A stretch of 6,729 bases of DNA from positions 1 through 6,729 of the forward strand of contig DAOWCM010000119.1 in assembly GCA_030639555.1 (NCBI GenBank), in the 5' to 3' direction. The DNA is from Candidatus Eiseniibacteriota bacterium. Its GTDB lineage: Bacteria > Joyebacterota > Joyebacteria > Joyebacterales > Joyebacteraceae. The first letter of the stretch is position 1. Each line of letters begins with the position of its first letter. The translations under genes were made by a program, and so were the position numbers. Below the pieces are notes generated by a model, which saw only the letters and a list, made by a program, of their open reading frames with translations, did not search any database and was not told the DNA's origin. Of this stretch, positions 4,641-6,729 are shown piece by piece.

Positions 4641-6729
4641 TCACTTCGCCGGAGGCCCACCCTCCGACGGCAGGATGATTCTCGGGCGCCGGACACCCAC
4701 GCGAAGCTGCGTGGTGCCATCGACGAGTGCCCGCCGGCCCTCGTGCGCCGAAAGGATAGTGTGGAGCTCCTTCGCAATCGACGAGGCCCCGAAAGCCCCG
4801 GTCATAACCAGCGTGAAGCCGAGTTGCGGTTCGAGCACGTCCTCGAGGTCCACGCCGCCAGCAATGAGCCCGGCGACACCTGTTTCCCGGCACTCAGCGA
4901 TCGCGGCCGCGTCCGCACGCCCGAGCACGGCCACGCACCCGGGCTTGATGCCACCCATAGTCAGCGGGCCGTGTGCTTCACCACCACTTCCCCAGACTCC
5001 GTAGATATCGATCCCCTCGCTCACGATCGTGCACCCTCGCCCAGTCACCGACTCCACGGTCCCCGGGAACCACGCCTGGACCTCGAGTTCCTCCAGAAGC
5101 GGCTCTATCATGACCATGCCGAAGTGCTTGTCGATCCGGGAGACTCTCCCACGAACAGGCGATTTCGATATCTTGCCTCCAACGGAGATGGCCGCAAGCC
5201 ACTGACCGCGCTCAAGCTCGTCGCCGACCGCGACCCTGAGATACGGTTTCAGCCGATCCGCGTGCACGCCAAGCTCCTTCGCCACCCGGACGGTCGTCAG
5301 GACCTGCGCCTCCTCCGGGCTTTCCCGGACGACCATGGTCCCGTCCGGCAGGATCTTCTCGACCCTCCCCGCCACAGGCGAACGGTAGACCTGCGGATAC
5401 ACAAACAGCTTGGGCTGCTTCGCGATGACCTCTTTCTTAGCGACATCGTCCCCAACGCCCTTGAGCAGCACGTCACCCAGTGCTTCAGGATCAATCTCCA
5501 TCGCTCGCGCCACGTTCAGGAAGAACGGTCTTAGGAACTGGCGGCTGCTCCTGGCAACGATGGTATCGGCCTCAACAACATCGCCCGGTCTGACGAACAC
5601 CTCTCCTTCAGTCGCAAGTTCCCTTTGTACGAGAATGCGTCCCCGTTGGACGCGCGCCTCCGCGTGAGCGCGCTCACCTTCTCCTGGCGGTTCAAAGCCC
5701 TCCCCGGCAAGCACGCTTGAAGACGGCGCCTTGCGAGCGTCATCGACGGTCCCCAGCTTCACAAGCGCAAGTTCGAAGAAGAGCTTACCAGCGAGACCCG
5801 GGTCCGTCTCCGACAGCACGCCCAGGTGTGGGAACATGAATGCGCGATCGACTGCGAGTCCGACGTGCCCCCTCGGTGAGAGGGCGTCCGTGAGCATCAT
5901 GGCGGCCGCGTCTCTCGGTGAGTGCGACAGGATACCCCCGCTTCCGACGATGAGTCCGTAGTCCAAACCTTCGAGACGATCCGTCAGCTCCGGTCTGTCC
6001 GGTTCCTCGTGAAGCATGGCGTTCACGTCGAACACGCCTGGGACGTCGGCTTCGGGCGCTCCGCGCATCACCTCGAGGTGCTCGCGCACGGCCTCCCGGA
6101 TAGCGACCGTCGCCGTCGCCCACTCGATCATCGCGTCCTCAGCGGTCGCAGGAAGGCCGGTCGGATGAACGTGCTTGTTCCCTATCCGGTTCCACAGTTC
6201 TCTCTCCCCGATCTCGAAATCGAGGAACTCTGCGATCGCCCGTGTGCCCCTGAGCCGCGCAACGTTGAGCACGCTGTAGCTCATGCCGATGTTGGCGCTG
6301 ACCGTCCGCACTACCTTCCCTCTGCACGCGGAAAAGACATCGGTGGTCGCTCCACCTATGTCGATCGCGAGAATAGCAGTATCGAGATCCGCGGAGACAA
6401 GCGCCAGCAGATCGGCGAACGCCGCCGGCGTCGGGCGGATCGGTGCGGACACCCAGGGCTTCAGCTTCCCGTAGCCGGGAGCCATCGACATGACGTGGTC
6501 CATGAAGATCTCGTGGATGGCGCCGCGGGCGGGCCCCGTGTTCTCGACCTTCCCCGTCGGGCGGACGTTCGGGACCTGCCGGAACAGGAATCCGTCACCC
6601 AGCGCCTGCTCGACATAGGGACCCGCGTTGACGTTGCCGGCGTAGACGACCGGGAGCTTCGCGTCCGGGTTGAGCTTGGGGTGAAGCTCGGATTCCACGA
6701 GCAGTTCCGCCAGGAAGACGGGCGCCGAG
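4641..6729 (-). CDS. GlmL/MutL-family ASKHA ATPase with long beta-rich C-terminal extension, 5' end missing
   Basis: The visible 695 residues lack the N-terminus: the frame is open to the right edge, and the GTG at 6698 lies inside conserved sequence, so it is not the start. Residues about 1-326 match the second part of GlmL, the actin-fold ATPase accessory protein encoded with B12-dependent glutamate mutase. VVYAGNVNA (27-35) begins the match. IDIGGATTDVFS (122-133) is the phosphate-binding loop, IGMSYS (147-152) follows, and LIVGSGGILSHSP (259-271) is the adenosine motif. Classical GlmL ends near VDRAFMFPHLGVL (293-305). Here about 370 more residues follow. They hold repeated Gly/Pro-rich hairpins resembling barrel-sandwich (lipoyl-like) units, such as RPGDVVEADTIVARS (380-394), YRSPVAGRVEKI (448-459) and KSPVRGRVSRI (522-532). 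A globular end contains YGVWGSGGEAHG and GVRRPRIILPSEG (678-690). No mutase subunit is in the window. ATPase family is secure; the partner and the role of the extension are unknown. It likely shares a transcript with the VOC gene. Confidence 0.88.
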   Translation of the reverse strand, partial: SAPVFLAELLVESELHPKLNPDAKLPVVYAGNVNAGPYVEQALGDGFLFRQVPNVRPTGKVENTGPARGAIHEIFMDHVMSMAPGYGKLKPWVSAPIRPTPAAFADLLALVSADLDTAILAIDIGGATTDVFSACRGKVVRTVSANIGMSYSVLNVARLRGTRAIAEFLDFEIGERELWNRIGNKHVHPTGLPATAEDAMIEWATATVAIREAVREHLEVMRGAPEADVPGVFDVNAMLHEEPDRPELTDRLEGLDYGLIVGSGGILSHSPRDAAAMMLTDALSPRGHVGLAVDRAFMFPHLGVLSETDPGLAGKLFFELALVKLGTVDDARKAPSSSVLAGEGFEPPGEGERAHAEARVQRGRILVQRELATEGEVFVRPGDVVEADTIVARSSRQFLRPFFLNVARAMEIDPEALGDVLLKGVGDDVAKKEVIAKQPKLFVYPQVYRSPVAGRVEKILPDGTMVVRESPEEAQVLTTVRVAKELGVHADRLKPYLRVAVGDELERGQWLAAISVGGKISKSPVRGRVSRIDKHFGMVMIEPLLEELEVQAWFPGTVESVTGRGCTIVSEGIDIYGVWGSGGEAHGPLTMGGIKPGCVAVLGRADAAAIAECRETGVAGLIAGGVDLEDVLEPQLGFTLVMTGAFGASSIAKELHTILSAHEGRRALVDGTTQLRVGVRRPRIILPSEGGPPAK

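Noticed and set aside
4256..4777. Longer 173-residue version of the VOC protein starting at 4777
   Set aside because: The extra 51 residues are antisense-like, Arg/Ser-rich sequence overlapping the end of the GlmL-like gene; the ATG at 4624 has a good ribosome binding site and starts the VOC fold directly.
4569..5534. Long plus-strand open frame of 321 codons
   Set aside because: It lies antisense to the GlmL-like gene, is rich in Arg, His and Pro as GC-rich shadow frames are, and shows no family motif.
4641..6698. GTG at 6698 as the real start of the GlmL-like gene
   Set aside because: The frame stays open to the window edge with APVFLAELL just upstream, and the GlmL family has a large N-terminal part before this point, so the gene is cut by the edge.

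Overview
The window looks like chromosomal DNA from a GC-rich bacterium (about 60 % G+C by eye). All seven protein genes lie on the minus strand, so transcription runs from the right edge to the left edge. No mobile element, rRNA, tRNA or CRISPR array is visible. The protein families (GlmL-like ATPase, DUF6144 and DUF3795 types, a divergent Fpg-like glycosylase, an intracellular concanavalin-type protein) suggest an uncultivated lineage rather than a well-studied species. The phylum cannot be fixed from the sequence.

Right part (about 4256-6729): a large GlmL/MutL-family ASKHA ATPase is cut at its 5' end by the window edge. It carries a C-terminal extension of about 370 residues that the classical accessory protein lacks. 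Sixteen bases downstream is a small VOC (glyoxalase-fold) protein of the Cfp30B-like type. Together they look like the end of one transcription unit.

Middle (3943-4255): a 313-base non-coding gap, more AT-rich than its surroundings. It holds one perfect hairpin and three copies of a GCTAAC/GTTAGC hexamer. It probably contains the promoter of the left operon, but no convincing -35/-10 pair or terminator was found.

Left part (1-3942): five tightly packed genes. In transcription order they are a GyrI-like/DUF6144 two-domain protein (GTG start, strong ribosome binding site), a DUF3795-type cysteine-rich protein (ATGA overlap), a divergent Fpg/Nei-family DNA glycosylase with a lysine-rich tail, a soluble two-domain beta-sandwich protein (3-base gap), and the N-terminal third of a Y-family DNA polymerase IV that runs off the left edge. 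A DNA glycosylase and a translesion polymerase in one run, headed by a GyrI-fold small-molecule-binding domain, suggest a DNA-damage or genotoxin-tolerance operon. That functional link is inference; the gene order and spacing are seen directly.
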